64,000 nt of DNA from Microcebus murinus (Eukaryota; Chordata; Mammalia; Primates; Cheirogaleidae): assembly GCF_040939455.1 (NCBI RefSeq), contig NC_134117.1, positions 66,486,501 to 66,550,500 of the forward strand, in the 5' to 3' direction. Shown here piece after piece: positions 47,642 through 58,045 of this stretch (position 1 is the first letter of the stretch; every line of letters starts with the position of its first letter). Below the pieces are notes generated by a model, which did no database searches, was not told the origin of the DNA, and worked only from the letters and a program-made list of their open reading frames with translations. Made by a program: the position numbers and the translations under genes.

Positions 47642-48044
47642 TGTGGGCTGAATTGTATCCTCCCAAATTGGTAAATTGAAGCCCTAACCCCTAGTACCTT
47701 AGGATGTGACTGTATTGGAGATAGGACTTCTCAAGAATTAATTTAGGTAAAAGGAGATTGTTGGGGCAGGCCCTAGTTCAATATCACTAATGCTTTTATA
47801 AGAGGATGAAATTTGGACACACAGAGAAACACCAGGGATGTGTGATCACAGAGGCAGGACCAGGTGGAGACGCGGTGAGAAACAAGCCACTTGCACGCCC
47901 CAGAGAGAGGCCGGAGAGGAAACTAACCTGCCCACGCCTTGACCTTTGACTCCCAGCCTCCAGACCTGTGAGCAAATAAATTTCTGTCACTGAAGCCACC
48001 CAGTCTATGGTGCTTTGTTCTGGCAGCCTGAGCAAACTGATACA
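47642..48044 (+). mobile_element. MaLR-like solo LTR, sense
   Basis: Starts TGTGGGCTGAATTGTATCCT and ends AGCAAACTGATACA. TAGGATGTGACTGTATTGGA near 47700, CTTTTATAAGAGGATGAAAT near 47793 (TATA-like TTTTATAAG) and AGCCACCCAGTCTATGGTGC near 47994 match the MaLR layout. No partner LTR nearby. Confidence 0.7.
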
Positions 48045-50339
48045 GATATAAAGCAGGTTGATTTTCAGAACATTGCAGAATTCCTTTTACTCTCCATGGA
48101 CAACGCAGCCCGGGGTGGACTCTGCCTTCTGCTTGGCCCGTCAGATGCTGCTGACCCTCTGCTCTCTGTGGGACTGCCCAGGAGCCCTCCAGCCTGGCTG
48201 GCAGCTCCAGCGCTAGGCAATGTCGATCCCCTCATTAAGGACAGAGCGGCTCCCTGATAAATCCTAACAGATTACTGGAACGTGCAATGTTCCGTAGAAG
48301 AACTCCACCTCCATCACAGAGGCAGAGACACATCTCAGGAGATACCTGTCCAGGGACAGCAGGAAATGAGGAGGCTGTTCCATGGGAGAAGCTCATTGCA
48401 GGTACCCCAGGACCACAGGCAGACCCTTCACACGCCTGCTGCCACGCAGGAGGTCACAGAAGCAAAGGCAGAATTGTCTACAGAGATGTTCCCTAAACAC
48501 AGCCTTACATGTGTCGACAGATGGTGCAGAGAAAACGCCCCTGTCTGCGATCACACACTCACCCAGGGATTGACCTCAGGTCCAGCGCTGGAGCGGGAGC
48601 CAGCCGGACATCAGTGAGTCAGACACCAACAGGTCCTTCAGGAAACACACTCTAGCCTGGAGATCAAAGATGCCCTGCAGAGATGATCGCCCAGACTCAG
48701 GACAATGACATCCTATGGTCAGGGAAAGGAGCAGGAAGGCGCTGACAGCCAGCCTCCCAGAACCTCCCTCTTAGACGCCTGTCCCTCCGTCTACCCCCAG
48801 CTTACTACACAGCTGCTTACCTCTCTGTCTTCAGGGTGTAGGCATAATTTCTGAGCCTGTTTGAGGATGCTGTCCTCTTGCTCTCTGGCTTATGTCACAA
48901 GAGGGAAGGCCATTGTCACAGGCCTTGGAGCTGAGACATTTCATAGGGAACATTTCATAGGGAAGTTTGCCAAGGTCAGATAACACTCTAGACAGTGCAC
49001 CAGGGTACAAGGGCCAGAAATGTTTTCTCTGAAACCTCTGACACTATCCTCTGCTTTTTTTCTATGCAAGTTAGTACTTCTCTAAAATGGAATGGGATTA
49101 GGAATCTTAAGCACTGACCCAAGTGAGGACTGATCAGTGAGAAAGGCAAAGAACAGAGGTGAAGGCACAGTTCACCCAGAAGGTGCTAGCTGGCCTACAG
49201 GGGAGCTCACACGCTCTGTGACCCTCTCCCCCCCCCCAGTGGCATAGCCATCCACACTCCCACCCATCTGCTCCCTCTCCCCATCCCCGACTCAGAGCCC
49301 CCCTCTCTCTCTCTCTCACTTGCCAGTGCACTGTCAATAATTGCATGTACAGTCTGGGTCATTACGCTGCCCCCGGGGATCCCACTGCTGAGCTCATTCT
49401 GGCTGGCAGTTGCTTGGGAGAGGCAAACACCCCAAAGGGAGCTCAGTCAGTTTTCAGTTATAGATCAGTAGAAATCTCCCTGCTGAGTGTGCTTCTTCAG
49501 AACACCTGTGGGCAACTGGCGCTGGCTGGCAGGTGGGAAGAGACAGGATTTTAGCTTCGGTAGATGCTACGCACTGGGAATTCCTATCCAGCTGCCCCTG
49601 GCCTCTCCATCTATTCTATTATGGCCTGCCTGCAGTGGCATATAAACAGTGGCGGGCATAGGGGTAGGTACTTCCACGGGGAGAAGGGTTTGTCACTGAC
49701 ATTAGGTTTTCAATTGCCACAGCATTATGGTAATAAAAAGCAGACCAACTTTTAGTTGATGTTACTATTGTGTCTAAATCCCCCCCAGGCAATGCATGCT
49801 CTAATGGTGAGCACCCAGGGCAGGCTTCCCCACTGCCGACTGCCGACCCTTGCTGCGGTGCCGCGCCTGGCTATCGGTGACATTGCACACTGGTAAATGC
49901 AGCCAATCACCATCTTGGGATCAGACCAGTCAGATTGGCATCTCTTCGCCCTCAGGCCTGGACAGAGGGGGAACTGCCACGAGAGGTGTCCCTTGAACCA
50001 GCAGGGAGCTAACAGCTCCTCTTCCCTACAGGACTTCCCTAGAGACCCTTCAGAGAAACAAAACCAAATTGTGGCCAAGAGAGACGCAGAGTGGGACCTG
50101 GAGCTCTTGCCGAGATAGCAAATGTGGTTTCTCAGTTAACATAGCAGCTTTCAAACCTGGATAGGTGTTCATCTATTTACTTCTAGACGATTTCACATGA
50201 CTTTTTCCATCAGAACCAATAAAGGGTTCTGCTATGTGGATACTAAGGTTTCACTCTCCTCCCCAGGAGGTCTGCTTGGCAAAAGACAAGAAAAATAAAA
50301 TAAAAATAAAAATACACACATAACAACAGAATTGAAGGA
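48045..50339. other. Unique DNA, no recognised gene or repeat
   Basis: About 2.3 kb of balanced composition. It contains a 14-bp direct repeat ACATTTCATAGGGA (48937-48950 and 48950-48963), a C10 run near 49229-49238 and a CT run near 49304-49318. Overlapping plus-strand ORFs at 48282-48617 occupy all three frames, so none stands out. Confidence 0.4.
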
Positions 50340-50426
50340 GGCAAAGAGGTTGAAAGGACTCTGGAATAAAAGAAAGGAGACCCGGTTTCTAATCCCGGCT
50401 TTCCCACTCACGCACTGGGTGTCCAT
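50340..50426 (+). repeat. MIR SINE 5' part
   Basis: GGACTCTGGAATAAAAGAAA near 50357 and GGTTTCTAATCCCGGCTTTC near 50384 match the MIR 5' half. Broken off by the next LTR. Confidence 0.55.
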
Positions 50427-50858
50427 GTGTGCTGGTCAGATCCGCCTGCTACAACACAACCACACAGACTCGTTGGCTTAAACAACAGAAATGTGTTTCT
50501 CACAGTACGTCAGCTCTAAGTCCGGCATCAAGGTCCAGCAGCGGCTGGTTTCTGGCGAGGGCTCTTACTGGCTTCCCTTCTCTCTTCTCCCCGTGTTCTC
50601 CCGTGGGAGGCGGGAAGTGGGAGGTGAGAGGTGAAAGGTGAGAGGTAGGGATGTGGGGTGGGGAGGGATAGGGAAAGGGAGAGATGGCTGGTGTCTCTTC
50701 TTTTGAAAACACTATCCTATCAGTTCAGGGCCCCACCTTTATGACCTCATTTACCCTTAATCACTTCTTTAGAGGGCCCACCTCCACACATAGCTGCACT
50801 AGGGGTTAGGGCTTCAACATAAGAATGGAGGGATGACACGAACATTCAATCAAGGACA
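50427..50858 (-). mobile_element. MLT1-like LTR, antisense
   Basis: TGTGCTGGTCAGATCC at the start, GGCTTAAACAACAGAAATGT near 50476, AGGGCCCCACCTTTATGACC near 50727 and GGTTAGGGCTTCAACATAAG near 50805 are the reverse of an MLT1-type LTR. A GGTGAGAGGT-type purine expansion lies inside near 50610-50690. Confidence 0.7.
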
Positions 50859-51104
50859 CCTTGGAAATTATTTTCATCACACTTAGCTCCAAAGATGTGG
50901 GGAAATACATACTTGCCTTGCTTAAATCACCAGTAAGTGAGAAAATAATGGAAAGAAACATAGCTAGAAATGCATAATACCGGCTAAAGAAACTATTGTC
51001 ATTATTATGCCAGCTTCAGAATGTTAAAATCAGTGTGCTTTGAGGAACCAAATTTAAAGATTTCTGAGTCTCATCTTCACAATGTAGCACGGAGGAAAAC
51101 TGAG
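50859..51104. other. Unique DNA, possible MIR continuation
   Basis: ACCTTGGAAATTATTTTCAT near 50857 could be the MIR sequence interrupted by the LTR. Otherwise nothing recognised. Confidence 0.3.
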
Positions 51105-51275
51105 GATGAGAATTTAGTATCAGGAACATGGACTTTGACAGGGGTTCAAATCATGATCTATTAGCTATGCGGTAGTGCAATATTATTACACTTTGCAACA
51201 GTTGCCTCATTTGTGTAAAGAGAATAGCTATTTTCCCATAATGATGATATAAGGTATAAAACTGGAGTAGTCATA
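51105..51275 (+). repeat. MIR SINE
   Basis: ACATGGACTTTGACAGGGGT near 51126, TCAAATCATGATCTATTAGC near 51147 and CAGTTGCCTCATTTGTGTAA near 51199 follow the MIR order in sense. Confidence 0.7.
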
Positions 51276-51719
51276 TCTCTTGTGATGGACCCTGATTTTT
51301 CTTGCCCACGTAGTTTGGATTGGGCTGTTCCCAGCCTGTGCATGGGAGATGGTCAGACAGACCAACCCTCAACCAGTCACCGCTCTTCACGTCTTTGGCC
51401 ATAATCATTGGATTAAATATTGATAAACAAACTAACCTGATCCAATGAGTAGTATAATCCAAACTTTCAATGATAGAGACCCTCCCTTCTTCTTTCTGTT
51501 GCTTAGAGGAGGAAGATGCTCTCTAGGCTTGAAACTGCACCTCCATTTCGCCACCTCGAGTGGGGAGCCTGCCTAGTACAGAGGCAATCAGAGCAGTCAG
51601 GAAAGTAGAGCTGGGAGATAAGGACATATTTGTTCCAAATAACCTCGTTTGAGCCTGTGGATGCAGACATTCTAAAAGTCAGCTCTTTGCTGGCATTTCA
51701 GTTACACAGACCAATAAAT
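51276..51719. other. Unique DNA, no recognised feature
   Basis: About 440 bp without repeat or exon signals. Confidence 0.4.
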
Positions 51720-51734
51720 TGCTTCCTTTTTTTT

Positions 51735-52067
<333 letters not shown>

Positions 52068-52096
52068 TGCTTCCTTTTTTTTAAAGGATGTTTTGA

Positions 52097-52391
52097 GGAT
52101 GGCACAGTGGCTCACAGTGGCTCATGCTAATCCTAGCACTCCAGGAGGCTGAGGCAGGAGGATCACTTGAAGTCAGGAGTTCAAGATCAGCCTGAGCAAG
52201 AATGAGACCCCATCTCCTACAAAAAAGAGAAAAATTAGCTAGATGTGGTGGCTCATGCCTATACTCCCAGCTACTTAGGAGGCTGAGGAAGAAGGATTGC
52301 TTAAACCCAGGAGTTTGAGGTTGCTGTGAGCTAGGCTGAAGCCAAGGCACTCTAGCCTGGGTAACAGAGACTATCTCAAAAAAAAAAAAAG
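52097..52391 (+). repeat. Dimeric Alu, sense
   Basis: Starts GGCACAGTGGCTCACAGTGG. Has GAGGCTGAGGCAGGAGGATC, a middle A-rich linker and a right arm with GAGGTTGCTGTGAGCTAGGC near 52316 (strepsirrhine-type right arm), then an A tail at 52378-52391. Flanks AAGGATGTTTTGA (52084-52096) and AAGATATTTTGAA (from 52390) look like an eroded target duplication. Older than its neighbour. Confidence 0.9.
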
Positions 52392-52402
52392 ATATTTTGA
52401 AT

Positions 52403-54060
52403 TTGATTTATCTTAATAGCAACAAAAAAAACAAGGAACCATTAAATTAATTGGACTCAGGAGTGGGCTATTAAAAGTTACACACCCTAATATGGAATTG
52501 ACTGTATCACTGTAAGACCACGAGAACGCTTCTATTACTGGCTGGAAATTTGTTCTTTCATGTCATGCAGACACGAGTTATATATAAATTCACTTGTATC
52601 CTGGGACTCAGGCTACATACCTACAGAGGCTCGAGTGGCAAGTGACTCCATGAGAAAAAATCAAACAATGAGATGCTAGCCTCTGGCTGTATCCGCCAGT
52701 CTTCACTGAGCTTGCATTGCTTTGAATCCCCTTAGAGCAGGACCGAAATGGAAGCCACTAAGGTCAGACTCCAGAACATCGAAGCCTAAAGCTTAGCGAG
52801 CAGAAAACCCTGGTGAAAGCTTTACATCCAAGTAGTCATACGAAGAGGGAAGAACTGAGAGCAGCAGATATGTCTGTGGTTCAGTGTTCTGTTTCTACAA
52901 AAGTCACAGCCCCCAGGCTCCAGGGGCCCCCAAATCTGCCCCTGCACAGCCACTTGCTGAAGTGAGATTTGCCAGGCAGGCCTCGCTCTAAATCCTAAAT
53001 CCCAGTGAGGGAATGAGTTGTATCTCCATCGTCACTGCCCTAGCAGGCCCTGGAAGACAGGTGCATATCATTTTGTGGTCCACTCTGAACCCAGTGAGAG
53101 CAGGACAAGATGAACACAGGGATCCTAATTCCACCAGGAAATTCAGCCAGGAACCCACGGAGGAATTACGCTGAGGAGACACGCAACAACCGCATGTGTC
53201 GCAGACACTCGGACTGGAGCACAGATAAATTTGCAATGGAGATAGTTGAAATAAGTTCACTGTAGCATCCAATGGAAGAAAACAAAACTGTACAGTAAAA
53301 ATCAGCGTAATTACATGCTCAGTTATGGCCAATCTTGAGGATTAAGTGCCCTAATCCAACAAAGGAGATTATTTTAAAGGACTTTAATAAATATTGAGAC
53401 ACAATGACTGGCATCCCTCATGCTTTTACCTTCTGACATTTGTTTTCATTGGAGAGCTGACTGTCAGGATAATCAAGCTGAACTAGTTGGAACCCTGGAC
53501 TTTGGCCACTAACTGTTGCCCACGTAATTTGGCGGTCTATTCACCGCCCCCCCCCAACTGATTGCTTCTTCCCTTACAAGGGGGTAGTATATATAACAAG
53601 TATATTGCAGACTCTGACGTGCACTTTTTCTCACTCCAACCCCAGGGAACGGTCAGCAGGGAGGATCAGGGGCAGTTTAGGGCTTCCCTTGTCCTCGGAG
53701 GTGTGAGCTCAGTCTCTGTTTACCTTTCTCGGAGAGCTGAGGGCAGGAGCCACCCAGGGAGCTCTGCAGTTTCCATTCTCACCTTCCAGCTTCTGTGTGT
53801 CTCCCTTGTTGTGAGTACAAGACCAAGAAACCTTCACTTTTTCAGAATTATTAGGCTGCACCTTTGTTTGTTTTCAATCTATTCTCTTCGAGAAAAAGTG
53901 ACCCTAGGAACATGGGTGTTCGGTGCTGAAGGGATCTAGGAAAATGACCTGGCACGGACACACTTTCCTTTTTACTTTTGCTCACCTTGGGGCTGCTGGA
54001 TCTGGATACTTGGTGCCATTAACTCAGTGTAGTTTGCACCTTGCTGCCATGACCTCCTGC
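52403..54060. other. Unique DNA, possible conserved noncoding part near 53.2-53.5 kb
   Basis: No recognised repeat. A C-run lies at 53543-53552. ORFs at 52988-53332 (minus) and 53562-53939 (plus) lack domains. 53225-53480 is rich in TAATCC/GGATTA-like cores. Confidence 0.4.
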
Positions 54061-54101
54061 TGCAACTGCCTCTAACAGCCATGCTGTGCTGCCCCTTCAC
54101 A

Positions 54102-54116
54102 CCAGAAGGGGGCGTG
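54102..54116 (+). promoter_or_regulatory. CTCF-like core motif
   Basis: CCAGAAGGGGGCGTG matches 12 of 15 positions of CCASYAGRKGGCRSY, mismatching the less informative ends. Not in a recognised repeat. Occupancy unknown. Confidence 0.35.
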
Positions 54117-54508
54117 CTGCTTGCCCCCTGGGAAGCGTCCACTCCTGCTCTCAAGGCAAGGACTTGCCCAGACTCGGGAACTGTGCTGAAGGCTTCAGGG
54201 TCAAGAGAGGGGGCCGGAACCAGGCCCACGGGGTTCCTGCACCTGTTGCGGAGGGGAGCAGTCTGAGTGGGCCTGCAGGGGGAGAAATCAACCCCAAACC
54301 CCCATTCTGAAGAGCTCTGCAAAGAAAGGAAATCTCACCTGCTGAGAGTAATTTCCAGACAAATCCGACAGAGGTCAGTGGATCCTTTGACGCTCTCCAC
54401 TCACTTTCCTCAGCGAAGTGAAGGAGAGATTAGCCACGGGCAGGCAGGGAGATGCTTCCAGGCCTGCGGCACACATTCAGCCCAGCCAGCCACCAGGAGA
54501 CCCCTGCG

Positions 54509-54522
54509 GTTACCATGGAAAC
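54509..54522 (+). promoter_or_regulatory. RFX X-box-like site
   Basis: GTTACCATGGAAAC fits the RFX X-box GTNRCC-N2-RGYAAC at 11 of 12 defined positions. Confidence 0.4.
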
Positions 54523-54569
54523 AACTGTGGGTAGCCAAAGAGTAGATGGAATCCTTTAACTCAGTTTAA

Positions 54570-54577
54570 ATGCAAAT
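54570..54577 (+). promoter_or_regulatory. Octamer motif (POU-type)
   Basis: Perfect ATGCAAAT, 48 bp after the X-box-like site. An 8-mer alone is weak evidence. Confidence 0.25.
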
Positions 54578-54975
54578 TCTGAGGGTAATTAAGAGGCAAA
54601 CCACAGTAAGAGCATTAGAGGAGATATATAGTCACTGGAAAGGTAATAAATGCCTGCCTTGAAATGGATGTAATGAAAAATTTGACAGTTTGTCTCTGTA
54701 AGAAATTTTGTCTTTAAAAAACTTCAACCTTTTCTATCTTCTCCTCCAGTTTTAGAAATTGTCGTTCTAGTTTTTTGGGTTTTTTAAAATACTAAAAATT
54801 CAGGCCTGCAATGGTTTTAAACCTATTCTCATTAGCGAGTATCTCCTATCTTCTCCAGAGTTCTCTCTGGAACCTTTCATGAGCTGGAATTGCACGGACT
54901 TCAATTTTCTTGTTGTTGCTGAAGAATCAATTGGTTTGAAGGGAAATTTTCTCTTCCATCGATTTCTCCTCAGAC

Positions 54976-55510
54976 TTGTTCCTTGGAGCGAGCACCCATG
55001 TGGGCTCCTCAATTACTAGGCGCTTGTGCTCAGCCCAGCGCCGGAGGGAGCCCCCCACGCACCCCAACTCACCTCCGCAGCCCCCAGTACTCTCCCAAGT
55101 AATCAGAAGATTCCTCTCAATAAACCCAATCAGAAGTGGAGGAGCGGGTCCAATCAAGGCATATTTTGGCTGGGAATTAAAACTTCAGCGACGTGCACCC
55201 CTCCAGCTGATTGGTCTGGATTAGGTCTGAAATGGCAGCAGGCTAGGCCCATGTGGCTGTACTTGAAACAGTCAGCAGCTCCTTAATTAGGGTTTCATTG
55301 CTCTTTTGCGCCTACGCACCTAATGAGGGGCACTTGGCTCTGAGTGGAAGAGACTGTGATTGCGGGCAGAACAGCTTTCCGAAGAGTGGCTCCCACCCCC
55401 ACGCCCCGCGCCCGCGCTGCACAGGTGTGGTCCCTGCTTCCCCTAGGCCTGTGCCAATGAAGACGTTGGCCCTCTTGTGCCTTCCTAACATTATTAAACC
55501 CACATTTTAA
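54976..55510. promoter_or_regulatory. CCAAT/homeodomain-rich, CpG-containing candidate regulatory stretch
   Basis: Unique DNA with three CCAAT-type boxes within 90 bp (55126-55130 and 55150-55154 forward, 55210-55214 reverse), several homeodomain cores (AATTAC near 55011, TTAATTAG at 55283-55290, TAATGA at 55321-55326) and a local CpG cluster (GCGCCTACGC near 55309, CCCCGCGCCCGCGCTGC near 55403). No ORF with a domain and no TATA box in a convincing place. Could be an enhancer or a weak promoter of an unannotated transcript. Confidence 0.35.
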
Positions 55511-55980
55511 ACTTCACATACTGAAGCTGGCCACTTTAGTGCAGTAATAGAGTCTAGCTGAAGAGGCTGGGTTTTTAGAGTTGAATAAAATAGCAGAGAT
55601 GGAGAGAAGAGTAGTTTTTTTCTTAACTCCTTCCTTAGAAATCTCATAACTTATGTCTGCATAATTAAAATTAAAAAGGAATCACAGGAGCTAAGAACTA
55701 GAAAGGATATTAGAATTTATCTAGCCTGTGATTTCTTAATTTAGGGCCCATATATTAGTGTCAAGGTAATCAGAAACACCTTGAAAACTAGGATGCTGCT
55801 TATTGCTGACATCAGAAGCTAAAATGGATCCATAACATTTTTAAAAAATGAGAGGAAGAACTATTGCTGTGACATCTAGCACAGACTGAATACCTAAAAC
55901 TGTGTGATTAAGGCTGAATGAATTAGTCCTCCTAAAACACTTGTCTCTGTAGTATTGTCTCTACTTTTCCCTATCAGGCA
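55511..55980. other. Unique AT-richer DNA, no recognised feature
   Basis: About 470 bp between the regulatory-looking stretch and the next L1. Nothing recognised. Confidence 0.4.
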
Positions 55981-57206
55981 GAAATAGTGCTGGGAAATTG
56001 GACAGTCACATGTAGAAGACTGAAACAGGATCCACACCTGTCACCTCTCACAAAAATCAGCTCATAATGGATAACAGACTTAAACCTAAGGCATGAAACT
56101 ATAAGAATTCTAGAAGAAAATGTTGTAAAAACTCTTAAAGACATTGGCCTAGGGAAGAATTTATGAAGAAGACCCCCAAAGCAATCACAGCAGCAACAAA
56201 AATAAATAAATGGGACCAGATCAAATTATAAAGCTTCTGCACAGCCAAGGAAACTGTCACTAGAGCAAACAACCTACAGAATGAGAGAAAATATTCGCAT
56301 TCTACACATCTGATAAAGGGCTGAAAACTAGAAGCTATATAGAACTCAGGAAAATCAGCAAGAAAAAATCAAATAACCCCATTAAAAAGTAGGCAAAGGA
56401 CATGAACAGAAACTTTTCAAAAGAAGACAGACTAATGGCCACCAAGCAGATGAAAAAACGCCCAACAATTCTAATCATCAGGGAGATGCAAATCAAAACC
56501 ACAATATCACTTAACTCCAGTGAAAATGGCTTTTATCAAAAAGTCCCCAAACAATAAATGTTGGCATAGATGTGGAGAGACAGGAACACTCATACACTGC
56601 TGGTAGGACTGCAAACTAGTGCTACCTCTGTGGAAAGTAATGTGGAGATAACTCAAAGAGCTACAAATAGAACTACCATTTGGTCCTGCAATCCCATTAC
56701 TGGGCATCTACCCAAGGGAAAAAAAGACATCTGCATTAGAATGTTTACAGCAGCACAATTCACAATTGCAAAGATGTTAAAACGACCCAAGTGCCCATCG
56801 ATACATGAGTGGATTAATAAAATATGATATATGTATATCATGGAGTTCTACTCAGCCACAAAAAATAATGGTGATCTAGCACCTCTTGTATTATCCTGAA
56901 TAGAGCTAGAACCCATTCTATTAACTGAAGTATCACAAGTACGGAAAAGCAAGCACCACATGCACTCACCAACAAATTGGTATTAACTGATCAACGCTTA
57001 AGTGCATATATAGTAATAACATTCATCGAGTGTTGGGCAGATGGGAGTGGGGAGGAGGGGATGGGTATATACACACCTGATGGGTGTGGTGCGCACCATC
57101 TTGGGGCTGGACATGCTTGAAGCTCTGACTCAGGTGGGACAAAAGCAATGCATGTAACCTAAACATTTGTACCCTCGTAATTTGCTGAAATAAAAAAAAA
57201 TAAAAA
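55981..57206 (+). mobile_element. Strepsirrhine-type L1, 5'-truncated, with A tail
   Basis: Best-preserved copy of the lineage L1 in the window, about 1.2 kb. It covers the last third of ORF2 (AAATAGTGCTGGGAAATTGG at 55982, GAAACTATAAGAATTCTAGA near 56095), the 3' UTR (GGACATGCTTGAAGCTCTGA near 57109) and the end CATTTGTACCCTCGTAATTT before an A-rich tail (57190-57206). It is truncated at 5', as is usual for L1. No secure target-site duplication found. Confidence 0.88.
56570..56827 (+). pseudogene. L1 ORF2 C-terminal remnant
   Basis: The frame holds [20 protein letters not shown] and RMFTAAQFTIAKMLKRPKCP followed by EWINKI, the far C-terminal segment of L1 ORF2. The upstream frame is broken by stops and a shift. 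Confidence 0.75.
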
Positions 57207-57588
57207 GGGGATGGAGACCCTGAAACTAAACACCTACAATGTATTTTACAGAAAATAATTAAATGAAAAGACAAAAGGAAAGCAAAATGGCAACTAAAAG
57301 TGGAGATAGGGATGCGGTTTTTGCATACCATCATATCACCGTTGCCATGTGAAAATGAAAATACTCTTGTCCACAGGGCATTTTGCCCCCTGTGGCTGGG
57401 AGAGTCCAGGGAAAGAGTCCAGGGAAAGAGTCCAGGGAAAGAGTCCAGGTGCAGTCTTCAGAGCTGGCCTCAGCAAAGATATTTTCTTTCCCCCCAAATT
57501 ACCAAATAATGTCTTGAAAAGACATTTCTCATAATGTTAAATCCATCTGAAAGCAATCTAGAGAAAAAAATCCAGATAAGTAATTAAA
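57207..57588. other. Unique DNA with a 13-bp tandem array
   Basis: Contains the AGAGTCCAGGGAA array at 57401-57449 and, just before it, a short palindrome CCACAGGG..CCCTGTGG at 57371-57395. Confidence 0.5.
57401..57449. repeat. 13-bp tandem repeat, 3.8 copies
   Basis: AGAGTCCAGGGAA at 57401, 57414 and 57427 with a partial copy at 57440-57449, identical throughout. Confidence 0.97.
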
Positions 57589-57921
57589 ATGGAAGTGAAC
57601 AAAAACTGGCAACTCATGTTGAGAATTCACGGCAAAGAGCAACATCCTAAACCAAGCCACCCCACTGCAGCCCAGTACGGAGAGGAGGAGGATGGGACAG
57701 CCAATGAAGAGCTTTGGTTTGCAGGTGTCAGCCCTTATAACATGCCCCTGCGTAAGTCATCAAATCTTATTGAAGACCCAAACTCAGAGAAGGAGATGGA
57801 GAGAAGCTCTAGGAAGGACGTTCTGTCACCTGTGCAGGTGAGAGGTAATTTGCCTTTGAGAGATGAATATGTTACCACTTACAGTGGATCAAAAACCAGT
57901 GAAATCTCAAACCTTCACTGA
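57589..57921 (+). other. 110-codon ORF in unique DNA, not a supported gene
   Basis: ATG at 57589 to the TGA ending 57921. The product is polar (many Glu, Ser, Lys, Asn) with no hydrophobic segment and no recognised domain. Its composition is more protein-like than other ORFs here. The start context AAAATGG has G at +4 and A at -3. A CAG/GTGAGA that could serve as a splice junction lies inside it near 57837. No homologue was recognised. It could be chance, an exon or a decayed gene. Confidence 0.25.
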
Positions 57922-58045
57922 ATCATAGATCCTCCAACTTCACTTCGACTTCAGTTTTGTCACTTGTCAGATGCAAATACTGTCATTTAATTTGTTGGTC
58001 TGTTTTGTGGACCAAATAAATAATATAGGTAGAGGCTTGATTCCT
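57922..58045 (+). repeat. Possible MIR SINE
   Basis: CTTCACTTCGACTTCAGTTT near 57938, TGTCACTTGTCAGATGCAAA near 57958 resemble the MIR core in sense. Weak. Confidence 0.3.

Larger units (their letters stand above)
54117..54975. other. Unique DNA around X-box and octamer sites
   Basis: No repeat recognised. It contains the X-box-like site, octamer, a GGTAATTAAG block near 54584 and an AAACCACAG (RUNX-like) block near 54598. Overlapping ORFs are short and not convincing. Confidence 0.4.

Noticed and set aside
57401..57449. Short direct repeats as a CRISPR-like array
   Set aside because: Units are contiguous without spacers and the genome is mammalian.
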